From: Cupriavidus basilensis
Lineage (GTDB): Bacteria > Pseudomonadota > Gammaproteobacteria > Burkholderiales > Burkholderiaceae
Direction of reading: 5' to 3'
Length of the DNA stretch: 64,000 nucleotides
NCBI RefSeq assembly: GCF_008801925.2
Contig: NZ_CP062803.1
Location: forward strand, 62,001 to 126,000
Positions 24,023-32,295 of this stretch are shown here, in pieces. Within the stretch, counting starts at the first letter, position 1; every line of letters begins with the position of its first letter. Position numbers and translations under genes: made by a program. The notes beneath the pieces were generated by a model. The model had not been told where the DNA came from. It did not search any database and saw only the letters and a program-made list of their open reading frames with translations.

Positions 24023-26329
24023 CTACCTTGCGTCCGCCGCCGAGCCAAGTTCGCCTAGCCGGTGTGCAAATTCCTCCGGCTCCACGGGCCGGCAGAATAG
24101 AAAGCCCTGTTGTCTCTCGCAGCCCAGGGAACGTAGATAGGCTGCCTGTTCCGGGGTTTCCACGCCCTCCGCCGTGACGCTCATGCCGAGCGAATGCGCC
24201 ATGGCGACAACCGCGTGGGTAATCGCGGTGCAGTCGCGATTGTCTGGCAGCCCGGCGACGAAGGATCGATCGATCTTGAGGTTATGAAGCGGGAAGCGCG
24301 TCAGATAGGATAGCGACGAGTAGCCCGTGCCGAAGTCGTCGACGGAAATCCTCACGCCGGTACGGGCCAGCGATGTCAGTGCCGGCATCACGGTTTCGCT
24401 ATCCATCATCAACAGCCCCTCGGTGATTTCCAGCTCCAGCGCACTGGGCTCGAGCCCCGCGCGCGTGAGGCAGCCCTGGACCATCTGCGCCAATCCCGCG
24501 TTGATCTGGCGCGGGGACAGGTTCACCGCGATCGATAGATCCGGTGCGATGGTTCGCCGCCATTCGGCCGCTTGCGCGCATGCCCGCTCCAGCACCCACT
24601 GGCCAATGGCCACGATCATGCCTGTCTCTTCCGCGACCGGTATGAACTCCTCGGGCGAGACGTGACCGAGTTCGCTGCTGTGCCATCGCAGGAGGGCTTC
24701 CGCGCCAACCGCGCTTGCGCTCTGGCCGTCCACGATGGGCTGGTAGACGACATTGAACTCGCCTGCGCTCAGCGCGCGCCGCAAGGATTGCTCCACGGCA
24801 AAGCGGCGCTGCATGCGCAAGTTAAGCGACGCCGTAAAGAACTGGAAGCTGTTACGCCCCAGTTGCTTGGCGTAGTACATGGCGGAGTCCGCATTGCGCA
24901 GCAGCGTTGCGGCGTCACGGCCGTCTTCTGGAAACAGGCTGATGCCAATCGATGCGCCAACAAAATACGCGTTCTCGCCGAGCGTGAACGGCTGTGCAAT
25001 GGACTCGAGAAGCCGCGTGGCCAGCGCGGCGAGCTCTTCGGTGCTGCGATAGCCGCGTATCACGATGACAAATTCATCGCCGCCCACGCGTGCGAGCGTG
25101 TCGTCGTCTCGCACGCAGCGGGTAAGCCGCTGGGCGACGCTGCGCAGCAGGGCGTCGCCGGTTTCGTGCCCGGCCGAGTCGTTGACCAGCTTGAAGCCGT
25201 CCAGGTCGACGTAGACGATGGCAACGCGCAGCGGGTCTTGTCCATCGTTGTCGCCGGGCGCGAGTATTTCGGTCATCCGGTCGGCAAGATAGCCGCGATT
25301 GAACAGTCCCGTCAGGGAGTCTCGCGTCGCGAGATACTTCAGGCGCTGGGTGGCATCGCGTACCGGCCCGATATCCACAAAGGAGACCAGCAGGGAGCCC
25401 GGTGCCGTCTCGCCGGGCTTGATGATCGGGACCACATTTTCGCTGACCCAGATGATCTCGCCATGGATCAGTTCATGCCCGATCACCTGGCCCAGAACCG
25501 GTTGCCCCGTTGCTATCACGCGGGACGTTGGCAGGTCCTGGAACGCGATCGGGGATCCGCCGTCATGAAAGGACCGCGCAACCTTGCCGTAGATATTGCT
25601 GCCAACCAGCGACGTGGCCGAGCGGAACATGCGCTGCGCACTTGGGTTGCATGCCAGCACGATGCCGCCTGGCGTTAGCACGAGGATGCCTTCGCTCAGG
25701 AGGTCGACAACGAAGCGATGATGTTCTTCGCTCTGCACAAGCCGTTGCGCAATCGCATCCTGATGCACGGCAAGGCCCACGCTCTGCCCGATGGTCCGCA
25801 GGATCGTCTCTTCCTTGGCGGTGGGTCGCCGCGGGACGCGATAGTAGACCGCAAACGCCCCGAGCACCTTCCCGGCATCGTCCAGGAACGGCATCGACCA
25901 GCAGGCGCGCAGGCCGATCGGCAATGCAAGCTGCCGATAGTCGCTCCACAAGGGATCCGTGGCGATATCCTCCACCACCACCATGCGCCGCTCGAACATG
26001 GCCGTGCCGCATGAGCCGGCGCCGGGGCCGATCTGGAGTCCGTCGATCGCCGCGCTGAACGCGTCGGGCAACGAAGGCGCCGCGCCGAATTTCGCATGCG
26101 TGCCATCGGCATTGAGCAGGAGGATGGAGCAGGACGGCCCTTCGCCAAGCATCGCCTCGGCGCGGCGGCATACCTCGGCGAGCAGTGCCGGAAGCGGCAT
26201 ATTGCGTGTGATCAACCGCAGTACCGTTTGCTCGAATGCCAGCATCTCGTCGGCCAGGTCGGAGGGAGGGCGACTGGTTGGGAGCGATGCGGCATCGCCG
26301 GAATCGGCTGGCACCGGGCTTTCTTTCAT
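24023..26329 (-). CDS. GAF-PAS-GGDEF-EAL cyclic-di-GMP protein
   Basis: A 768-residue cytoplasmic signalling protein: GAF domain (about 30-190), PAS (about 200-320), GGDEF (about 335-495) and EAL (about 510-755). The cyclase motif GGDEF is intact at 416-420, with an inhibitory I-site R407-D-D-D410 exactly five residues before it. The phosphodiesterase has EAL at 544-546, DDFGTGYSS and TAEGVET, so both activities look possible. It makes or degrades c-di-GMP in response to a small molecule bound by GAF or PAS. It lies next to a large adhesin/TPS locus, and c-di-GMP often controls such loci, but no direct link is seen. Confidence 0.93.
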   Translation of the reverse strand: MKESPVPADSGDAASLPTSRPPSDLADEMLAFEQTVLRLITRNMPLPALLAEVCRRAEAMLGEGPSCSILLLNADGTHAKFGAAPSLPDAFSAAIDGLQIGPGAGSCGTAMFERRMVVVEDIATDPLWSDYRQLALPIGLRACWSMPFLDDAGKVLGAFAVYYRVPRRPTAKEETILRTIGQSVGLAVHQDAIAQRLVQSEEHHRFVVDLLSEGILVLTPGGIVLACNPSAQRMFRSATSLVGSNIYGKVARSFHDGGSPIAFQDLPTSRVIATGQPVLGQVIGHELIHGEIIWVSENVVPIIKPGETAPGSLLVSFVDIGPVRDATQRLKYLATRDSLTGLFNRGYLADRMTEILAPGDNDGQDPLRVAIVYVDLDGFKLVNDSAGHETGDALLRSVAQRLTRCVRDDDTLARVGGDEFVIVIRGYRSTEELAALATRLLESIAQPFTLGENAYFVGASIGISLFPEDGRDAATLLRNADSAMYYAKQLGRNSFQFFTASLNLRMQRRFAVEQSLRRALSAGEFNVVYQPIVDGQSASAVGAEALLRWHSSELGHVSPEEFIPVAEETGMIVAIGQWVLERACAQAAEWRRTIAPDLSIAVNLSPRQINAGLAQMVQGCLTRAGLEPSALELEITEGLLMMDSETVMPALTSLARTGVRISVDDFGTGYSSLSYLTRFPLHNLKIDRSFVAGLPDNRDCTAITHAVVAMAHSLGMSVTAEGVETPEQAAYLRSLGCERQQGFLFCRPVEPEEFAHRLGELGSAADAR

Positions 26330-26972
26330 TGCTGCGCTCCCTGGTTGAGGCTGGCGGGTGGCAACATTCTACGAATATTGGCACGTTCTTGCGACCAAAA
26401 CTGCTGCCTCAGTGAAGTCGCTGTCATCGGCTGGCGCCAGCCTCGATACGCGCGGGGTCTTCCTTCGCCCGCCTCTCTCTCTTCATCCGCCCACATGCTT
26501 CGCCCTCCCTACGTAGGGTGATGCCTCGCGGTCAGGACGCCGTTATAAACGGACGCCTTTCTTCCTTTCTTCCTTTTGCCTCTTCAGGAGCGATCACCGC
26601 GCCTGCGGAAAGCGCGGTCGAGACCATGAGTTCAGTTTCGCTAACACCTGATTAAAGCATGACCGTTGTTTTAGACACAATTGTTGAAGTTTTGTTAGAT
26701 CCATTGACTGATGCGTTTGCCGAGCCATCAGAAGCGAATTCACACCAGAGGATTGGGAAATTTCCCAAATTTTTTACGATGGCGCTCTGTTAATGTCGCG
26801 TCCAGATTTAGCGCGGCAGAATCGACCGAATAGCCAGCATCGGCAGCATCGGCAGCATCGCATTGGCGTTTCCTTGTTGAGCAAGGGAAGCGTCTTACGC
26901 ATCGTCTTATCCGATTTCGTCTGCGCGCACTTTGAGAATGGGAGAGGCCCTGTGCGGCTTGGCGAGATTGGG
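26330..26972. promoter_or_regulatory. AT-richer intergenic control region upstream of the TPS locus
   Basis: About 640 bp without a convincing gene. It holds CCCTACGTAGGG (26507-26518, perfect 12-bp palindrome), an AT-rich stretch from about 26640 to 26790 unlike the flanks, the perfect palindrome listed separately at 26753-26768, and three tandem CAGCATCGG-type 9-mers (26835-26860). The promoter of the first tpsA gene should be here; the AT-rich stretch is the likeliest place. Confidence 0.4.
26753..26768. promoter_or_regulatory. 16-bp perfect palindrome upstream of tpsA
   Basis: TTGGGAAATTTCCCAA reads the same on both strands and is followed by a run of T. It lies in the AT-rich part of the leader, about 205 bp before the preferred tpsA start. 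It looks like a dimeric repressor or activator site; no regulator is assigned. Confidence 0.4.
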
Positions 26973-29501
26973 ATGGCGCACCAAAAGACGACGGTCACCG
27001 CAATGGCGGCGCACGGCCTGCGCCTTTCCGCCCTGGCGTGGGGGACGCTCCTGCTCACCGGTACTTGCCTTGCCGCCGGCGTGGTGCCCGATGGCGGCAA
27101 CAGCGCGCCCACGGTCACGGTGGGGGCCAATGGCCGCATCACCGTTGGCATTACCAATGCGGTTGGCGGCGTTTCCACCAACACCTACCGGGACTTCAAC
27201 GTTCCGCGCGCCGGCGTCGATCTCGATAACCGCGCGGTGCTCGCCCGCACCATCCTGAATCAGGTCACGAGCACCAATCCGTCATTGCTCGAAGGGCCGT
27301 TGAATGTGCTGGGAAACCGCGCCAATGTCATTGTGGCCAATCCCAACGGGATTACCGTAAATGGCATGACGGTGCACAACATTGGCAAGCTGGCGTTGAC
27401 CACCGGGCAGGTCGACCTGACGACGCTCAACAATGCGGCGGCACAAAGCAATATCACCATCAAGACCAGTCGGGGCTTGCTTGAGATCGGCCCGGAAGGG
27501 CTGTCCGGTGAACTGCTCCAGCTTGAGTTGATTGCCAAGCAGATTCGCATTGGCGGCAGGATCGAGAACCGTTACAGCAGCCCCACCGCCAAACTGCGCT
27601 TGATCGCGGGAACCAGCGAGGCGGAGGTCAATACAGGGCCTTCGGCCACCGATAACCAGACTGACTGGATCAAGTACACGGCGCCCGAGGACATCCGCGG
27701 CAAGGGCATTGCCGTGGACATCACCGGCGCGGGTAGCCTCGTCTCGGGCCGTATCGAGCTGCTCGTTACCGATCAGGGCGCGGGCGTACGGCACGCCGGC
27801 AGCGCCTACGCCACCTCCGGAGATTTTGTCGTCTCCGGTACCGGCGATCTGCAACTCGCCTCCGGGAAAATCCAGGCCCTGCAAGACGTCCTGATCGCCA
27901 CCGGCGGGGTCACGGGCACCGGCGACCTGGATGCCGGCCGCCATCTGCAAGTCACCTCCGACCGCATCGACCTGCATGCCACCACGCTGGCCGCAGGCAC
28001 CCATACGACGGGGGATCTGGTGATTGGCGCGGCAGGCCAGGCACACAGCGAACCCATCAAGCTGACTGGCTCGGTGCTGAGCGCCAGCGGCGGCATCGGG
28101 CTTCTGGACGCGGGCGCGGGCATTGCGCTTGCCGGCACGCAGGCCTCGGGCGCGGGCAACCTCGTCATTGCCACATCGCGGCTCCAGACCACGCAGGCTG
28201 ATACGCGCACGGCACTGGCTTCGCGCAATGGCTCGCTGAGCATCCAGGCAGACACGGCGGCGTTGTCCGATACCGATGTCGATGGCGTCGCCGGCACCGG
28301 TATCCAGGTGCGCGATCTTGCGTTGCAGGGCACCGCCATACGCGCCTCCGGCGCCGCCGTGGCCATCGATGCCGCCGGCAGCTATGTCCAGCGTGACAGC
28401 AGCGTGCTGGCCGCGACCGATGTGCGGCTGCATGCGGGGTCGGTGCTGCTTGACTCGGCCGCCGCGCAATCGACGCTGGTGGCCACCCAGGGTGGCGTGC
28501 TGCTGCAGTCCGACCGCGAGCTGACCAGCCAGGGCGCGCTGATCCAGGGGCAGTCGCGCATCGCGGGGCAGGCGCAGTCCGCCGGTGCCGTGACCGTGCT
28601 GACGGGGGGCACCGTGCTCAATACCTCCACCCCGGACTATCTCGGGATCTTCTTCGGTGCCGGCGACGATGTCACGGTCCGGGCCGGGGGCGATGTCATC
28701 AACCGCTATGGCCGCATGTTGTCGAACGGCTACCTTGCCGTGACGGCCGGCGGCGACCTGCGCAACGAGATCACCAAGCAAGCCGGTGCCAATGGCGAGC
28801 AGCCAAGCTACCAGACCGGCAGCGGCCAGCGCTGGCTGGTGCTGACCAAGACCAGCGCGCGTTTCGACGTGGACTATGGCCAGGTGGACCGGCCGGCGCA
28901 GATTGCCTATCTGCTCTCGGACAAGGGCACCACGCTCACCGGGCGCAACGTCATCAATACCGGCGGGGAAATCTATGCCAACAACGGCGACATCAAGATC
29001 CGCGCGGCTGACACGTTCCGCACGGAAGGCATCACCAGCGGCGCCGCGCATTATTCCCGCAGCTGCATGATCGTCTGCCGCACCTCGGCGTCATCGACCA
29101 CCACCGTGACGGGAGGCCTGTTGTCCGCCGGTGGCCATATCGACATCCAGGCCGGCAAGCTGGCCGCGAACGTGGGCGGGCGCGTGCTGGCGCTGGGTGA
29201 CCTGACGGTCAATGCGCCGCTGACCTACGCCGCCGGTGTGACCGGCTACTCGGCGATCGCACGCGACCGGGGCTTCAAGGCCTTCTTTGGCGACACCTGG
29301 GCCAGGCTCTACGCCACGGACATCGGCGGCAGCTGGATGGCGGCGGGCCGCACGCGCATCAGCGGCGACACCGTAACGGATGGGGGCAGTTTCGAGGGTG
29401 ACGTGGCCATTGCGGGCACCACCACGGTGACGCGCCCGCGCCAGCGCGTTCCCGTCACCGTCGAGAACCACCTCGGTTTCACTTCCTGGGTGTGGCAATG
29501 A
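26973..29501 (+). CDS. Short TpsA exoprotein, filamentous-haemagglutinin type
   Basis: About 842 residues. A signal peptide (LSALAWGTLLLTGTCLAAG) leads into a TPS domain of about 250 residues with the landmarks TVGITNAVGGVSTNTYRDFNV, NRANVIVANPNGITVNG and a GLLEIGPEGLSGE strand. Repetitive beta-helix sequence follows to the end (alternating G-D-L-x-I-x-A patterns). It has no C-terminal toxin module and is short for an adhesin. Several starts are possible (ATG 26793, GTG 26952, ATG 26973); I prefer 26973, which puts the signal peptide at the usual place. Its stop overlaps the ATG of the TpsB gene, so the pair is translationally coupled. Confidence 0.85.
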   Translation: MAHQKTTVTAMAAHGLRLSALAWGTLLLTGTCLAAGVVPDGGNSAPTVTVGANGRITVGITNAVGGVSTNTYRDFNVPRAGVDLDNRAVLARTILNQVTSTNPSLLEGPLNVLGNRANVIVANPNGITVNGMTVHNIGKLALTTGQVDLTTLNNAAAQSNITIKTSRGLLEIGPEGLSGELLQLELIAKQIRIGGRIENRYSSPTAKLRLIAGTSEAEVNTGPSATDNQTDWIKYTAPEDIRGKGIAVDITGAGSLVSGRIELLVTDQGAGVRHAGSAYATSGDFVVSGTGDLQLASGKIQALQDVLIATGGVTGTGDLDAGRHLQVTSDRIDLHATTLAAGTHTTGDLVIGAAGQAHSEPIKLTGSVLSASGGIGLLDAGAGIALAGTQASGAGNLVIATSRLQTTQADTRTALASRNGSLSIQADTAALSDTDVDGVAGTGIQVRDLALQGTAIRASGAAVAIDAAGSYVQRDSSVLAATDVRLHAGSVLLDSAAAQSTLVATQGGVLLQSDRELTSQGALIQGQSRIAGQAQSAGAVTVLTGGTVLNTSTPDYLGIFFGAGDDVTVRAGGDVINRYGRMLSNGYLAVTAGGDLRNEITKQAGANGEQPSYQTGSGQRWLVLTKTSARFDVDYGQVDRPAQIAYLLSDKGTTLTGRNVINTGGEIYANNGDIKIRAADTFRTEGITSGAAHYSRSCMIVCRTSASSTTTVTGGLLSAGGHIDIQAGKLAANVGGRVLALGDLTVNAPLTYAAGVTGYSAIARDRGFKAFFGDTWARLYATDIGGSWMAAGRTRISGDTVTDGGSFEGDVAIAGTTTVTRPRQRVPVTVENHLGFTSWVWQ

Positions 29502-31267
29502 TGCGGCGCGCTACCCCTCTCCGCCTCCGATTCCGATTCCGGCTGTCCATTACGGCCCTGGCTATCCTGTCTGCCGGCGCAGTGCAGGCTCAGGTACCGC
29601 CAATGCCGTTGCCATCGGCATCGGCTTCGCCATTGCCCCAACTCACGCCGGAAGACCCGGCGCAGCGCCTGTTGCGCGAGCAGCGCCAGCGCGACCTGGA
29701 GCGTGAGGCCACCCAGCCACCGGCCCGGATCGAGAGCCAGCAGGTTCTGTCATCCGACACGCCCATCGAGGCGGTGCCGGAGACGTCGGCCACGTTCGAG
29801 ATCCAACGTATCCAGGTGATCGGCAATACCGTGCTGTCGGATGCGGAGATCAGTGCCATCACGGCACCGTTCGTTGGCAAGGCATTGGGGACCAACCGCA
29901 TCAACCTGTTGCTGCGGCGCTTTACCGAAGCCTTTGTGGCGCGGGGCTTGATCACCACGCGCGCCTATCTGGGCGAGCAGAATCTTGCCTCCGGCGTGCT
30001 GATGGTCACCGTTGTGCCGGGCACGGTCGAATCGATCCGCCTCAACGGGCGCACCATCCGCCCGCGCGGCAGCGATGGTAGCGTCGATGGCAAAGAGAGC
30101 GGATGGCTCGATACCGTGGGCGGCGGGCTGCTGACAGACGCTGGCACCGGCTGGCAATTCCCCGCGCCGGGCGACACCTTGCGCCTGCCGGATCTGGAGC
30201 AAGGGGTGGACCAGGTCAACCGCCTGCGCCGCAACCGCGCCGAGCTGCAGATCCTGCCGGGGCAGACGCCGGGCAGCTCGGTGGTGGCGCTGGCCAACCA
30301 GCCCGGCGATCGTTTCCGCTTCAATGCCGGCGTCGACAACTATGGCAGCCGCACCACGGGCATCTCGCGCACGCGGCTGGGCATCGATGCCGACAACGCA
30401 TTGGGCTTGCAGGAGGCGGTGTCCGCCAGCTATGTGGGCACGCGCGATACCAATGCGGCCGTGCTCTCGGCGGCGGCGCCGTTCGGCTACAACACCTTCA
30501 GCTATACCGGCTCGATCTCCGAGTACCAGACCGCCATTGGCGATACCGCGCTGCTGTACGGCCGCACCTTTGGCCATACGCTGGGCTGGAACCGGGTCCT
30601 TACCCGCGACCGGAGCGGGCGGCAGGCTTTCGACCTGACCCTCACCTATCGCAAGAGCGAGCGCGAGATCAACAACCTGGAGCTGGATCCCCAGCGGCTT
30701 ACCGTGCTGCGCGCGGCCTGGAGCGGATTGCGGCGCTTTGCCGCCAACGACCAGCAAGGCTATGCCACGGCCGAGGCCGGCGTCTCGCGCGGGCTGCGGC
30801 TGATCAATGCCACCCGCGACCCCGCCGACATCCGCTCTGACGAAGCGCATGCGCAGTTCACCAAGCTCGATGCCAATGCGAGCCTGCAACTGCCGTTGCC
30901 GCGGGCCTTCGACACGGCCCTGCTGGCCTGGCGTGCGCAGCTCGTTGCGCAGTGGGCCAATGTGGCGCTGTTCGGCTCGGAGCAGATCTACGCGGGCGGC
31001 GTCAGCACCGTGCGCGGCTTTCGCGAAGGCGCCATCGCTGGCGACCGTGGCGCTTATCTGCGCAACGAGATGGTGTGGGCCAACGCGCCGGCGCTGGCCG
31101 GCATCCGCATGGAGCCCTACCTGTTCCTGGACGGCGGCCAGACCCAATCGGTCGCAACCCGCGACTGGCAATCGGTGGCTGGCACCGGCGCCGGCATCCG
31201 TCTCTCGGCCCAGTGGGCCAAGCAAACATTCACCAGTGAACTGCTGGTTGGCGTGCCGCTCGCGTAG
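29498..31267 (+). CDS. TpsB outer-membrane transporter (ShlB/FhaC family), C-terminus cut by TAG
   Basis: 589 residues to the TAG at 31265-31267. Signal peptide, a proline-rich linker with an N-terminal plug-like helix, POTRA domains (about 80-230; FEIQRIQVIGNTVLSDAEI) and a 16-strand barrel with the conserved loop VRGFREG (about 505-511) and YLFLDGGQ. The barrel exports TpsA partners. After the TAG the same frame continues for 19 more codons to TGA 31325-31327 and reads PSYLGTKAPLFLATLNWTY, a plausible last beta strand ending in an aromatic residue, as the Bam machinery requires. So the gene appears truncated by a nonsense codon just before its final strand; readthrough or sequence error are alternatives. 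ATG 29498 overlaps the tpsA stop. Confidence 0.88.
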   Translation: MMRRATPLRLRFRFRLSITALAILSAGAVQAQVPPMPLPSASASPLPQLTPEDPAQRLLREQRQRDLEREATQPPARIESQQVLSSDTPIEAVPETSATFEIQRIQVIGNTVLSDAEISAITAPFVGKALGTNRINLLLRRFTEAFVARGLITTRAYLGEQNLASGVLMVTVVPGTVESIRLNGRTIRPRGSDGSVDGKESGWLDTVGGGLLTDAGTGWQFPAPGDTLRLPDLEQGVDQVNRLRRNRAELQILPGQTPGSSVVALANQPGDRFRFNAGVDNYGSRTTGISRTRLGIDADNALGLQEAVSASYVGTRDTNAAVLSAAAPFGYNTFSYTGSISEYQTAIGDTALLYGRTFGHTLGWNRVLTRDRSGRQAFDLTLTYRKSEREINNLELDPQRLTVLRAAWSGLRRFAANDQQGYATAEAGVSRGLRLINATRDPADIRSDEAHAQFTKLDANASLQLPLPRAFDTALLAWRAQLVAQWANVALFGSEQIYAGGVSTVRGFREGAIAGDRGAYLRNEMVWANAPALAGIRMEPYLFLDGGQTQSVATRDWQSVAGTGAGIRLSAQWAKQTFTSELLVGVPLA

Positions 31268-31410
31268 CCCAGCTACCTGGGCACAAAGGCGCCGCTTTTT
31301 TTGGCCACGCTCAACTGGACCTATTGAGCTGTGCCGATGAGCTGGGCTGGAAGCGGCCTGCCTGAACACAGAACACAGAACTCCGATACCCGATGTCAAA
31401 GGAAACCAAC

Positions 31411-32217
31411 ATGCAATCCCGGATCTTTCGCCTTATCGCTACCACCGCATTGGCCTTCAGCCTGCAACCTGTCTTTGCCGCTTCGGTCAACGGCGTGGCC
31501 ATCCCCGATGACCAGATCACCCGCGCCATGCAGCAGGCACAACTCCCCGACAACGACGCAACGCGCAACGCCATCAAGCAGCAGCTGATCGCGCGTGAGC
31601 TGTTTCGCCAGGAGGCGGCCAGGGCCAAGGGGCTGGAAGCGCGGCCCGATGTGCAGCAGGCCCTGCGCGAGGCGAAGGACGCCATCCTGACCCAGGCCTG
31701 GCTCAAGGACCATATCAAGCCCGCACCGGTCACCGAGGAGCAGGTGCGCGCGCGCTACAACGCCATCGTGGCAAGCCTGGGCGACAAGGAATACAAGGGC
31801 CGCCTCATCGAGCTTGCCGACGATGCCGCGGCCGCCGCCGCGCTCGCACGCATCCAGGGCGGCGAGGATTTCGCCAAGGTGGCGCAGCAGGTGAGCCTCG
31901 CGCCGTCCAGGGCCAGCGGTGGCGCGATGGACTGGCTCAGCTTCAAGGTGCCGGCGCAGGAAGGCCAGACCCAGAACCTGCCTTTGCCGCTTGCGCAGGC
32001 GCTGTCCACCCTGCCCGCTGGCGCGGTGAGCGCCACCCCCGTGGCCTGGAACAACCGCCGCTTCCTGGTCAAGGTTGACGAAGTGCGCGCGACCCGTGTC
32101 CCGGCCTATGACACCGTCAAGCCCGGCATCCAGCAAGCGCTGCAGGCGCAGGAACTTGAGCGGGCCACGACCACGCTGGTCACGCAGTTGCTGGGCAAGG
32201 CAAAGATCACGCAGTAA
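31411..32217 (+). CDS. Periplasmic parvulin-type peptidyl-prolyl isomerase
   Basis: A 268-residue protein with a cleavable signal peptide (LIATTALAFSLQPVFA), an N-terminal helical SurA-like segment and a PpiC/parvulin domain (about 125-225: YKGRLIELADD, GGEDFAKVAQQVSL, SGGAMDWLSF). Bordetella Par27, of the same type, chaperones the FHA exoprotein in the periplasm. Here the gene sits between tpsB and the giant tpsA, which makes a dedicated chaperone for the secreted exoproteins likely. ATG 31411 has AAGGAA 7 nt upstream; an ATG six codons earlier has no such site. Confidence 0.85.
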   Translation: MQSRIFRLIATTALAFSLQPVFAASVNGVAIPDDQITRAMQQAQLPDNDATRNAIKQQLIARELFRQEAARAKGLEARPDVQQALREAKDAILTQAWLKDHIKPAPVTEEQVRARYNAIVASLGDKEYKGRLIELADDAAAAAALARIQGGEDFAKVAQQVSLAPSRASGGAMDWLSFKVPAQEGQTQNLPLPLAQALSTLPAGAVSATPVAWNNRRFLVKVDEVRATRVPAYDTVKPGIQQALQAQELERATTTLVTQLLGKAKITQ

Positions 32218-32295
32218 GGCGGCCCGCAAAGGCTGCCCGCCCTGCTACGCAACCCGCCCCAAGACATCCAGCTCGACGCACTGCCAGGAAGCACC

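Noticed and set aside
26379..26392. Sigma54-like sequence TGGCACGTTCTTGC
   Set aside because: The GG-to-GC spacing is one base short of the required ten, so it should not work as an RpoN promoter.
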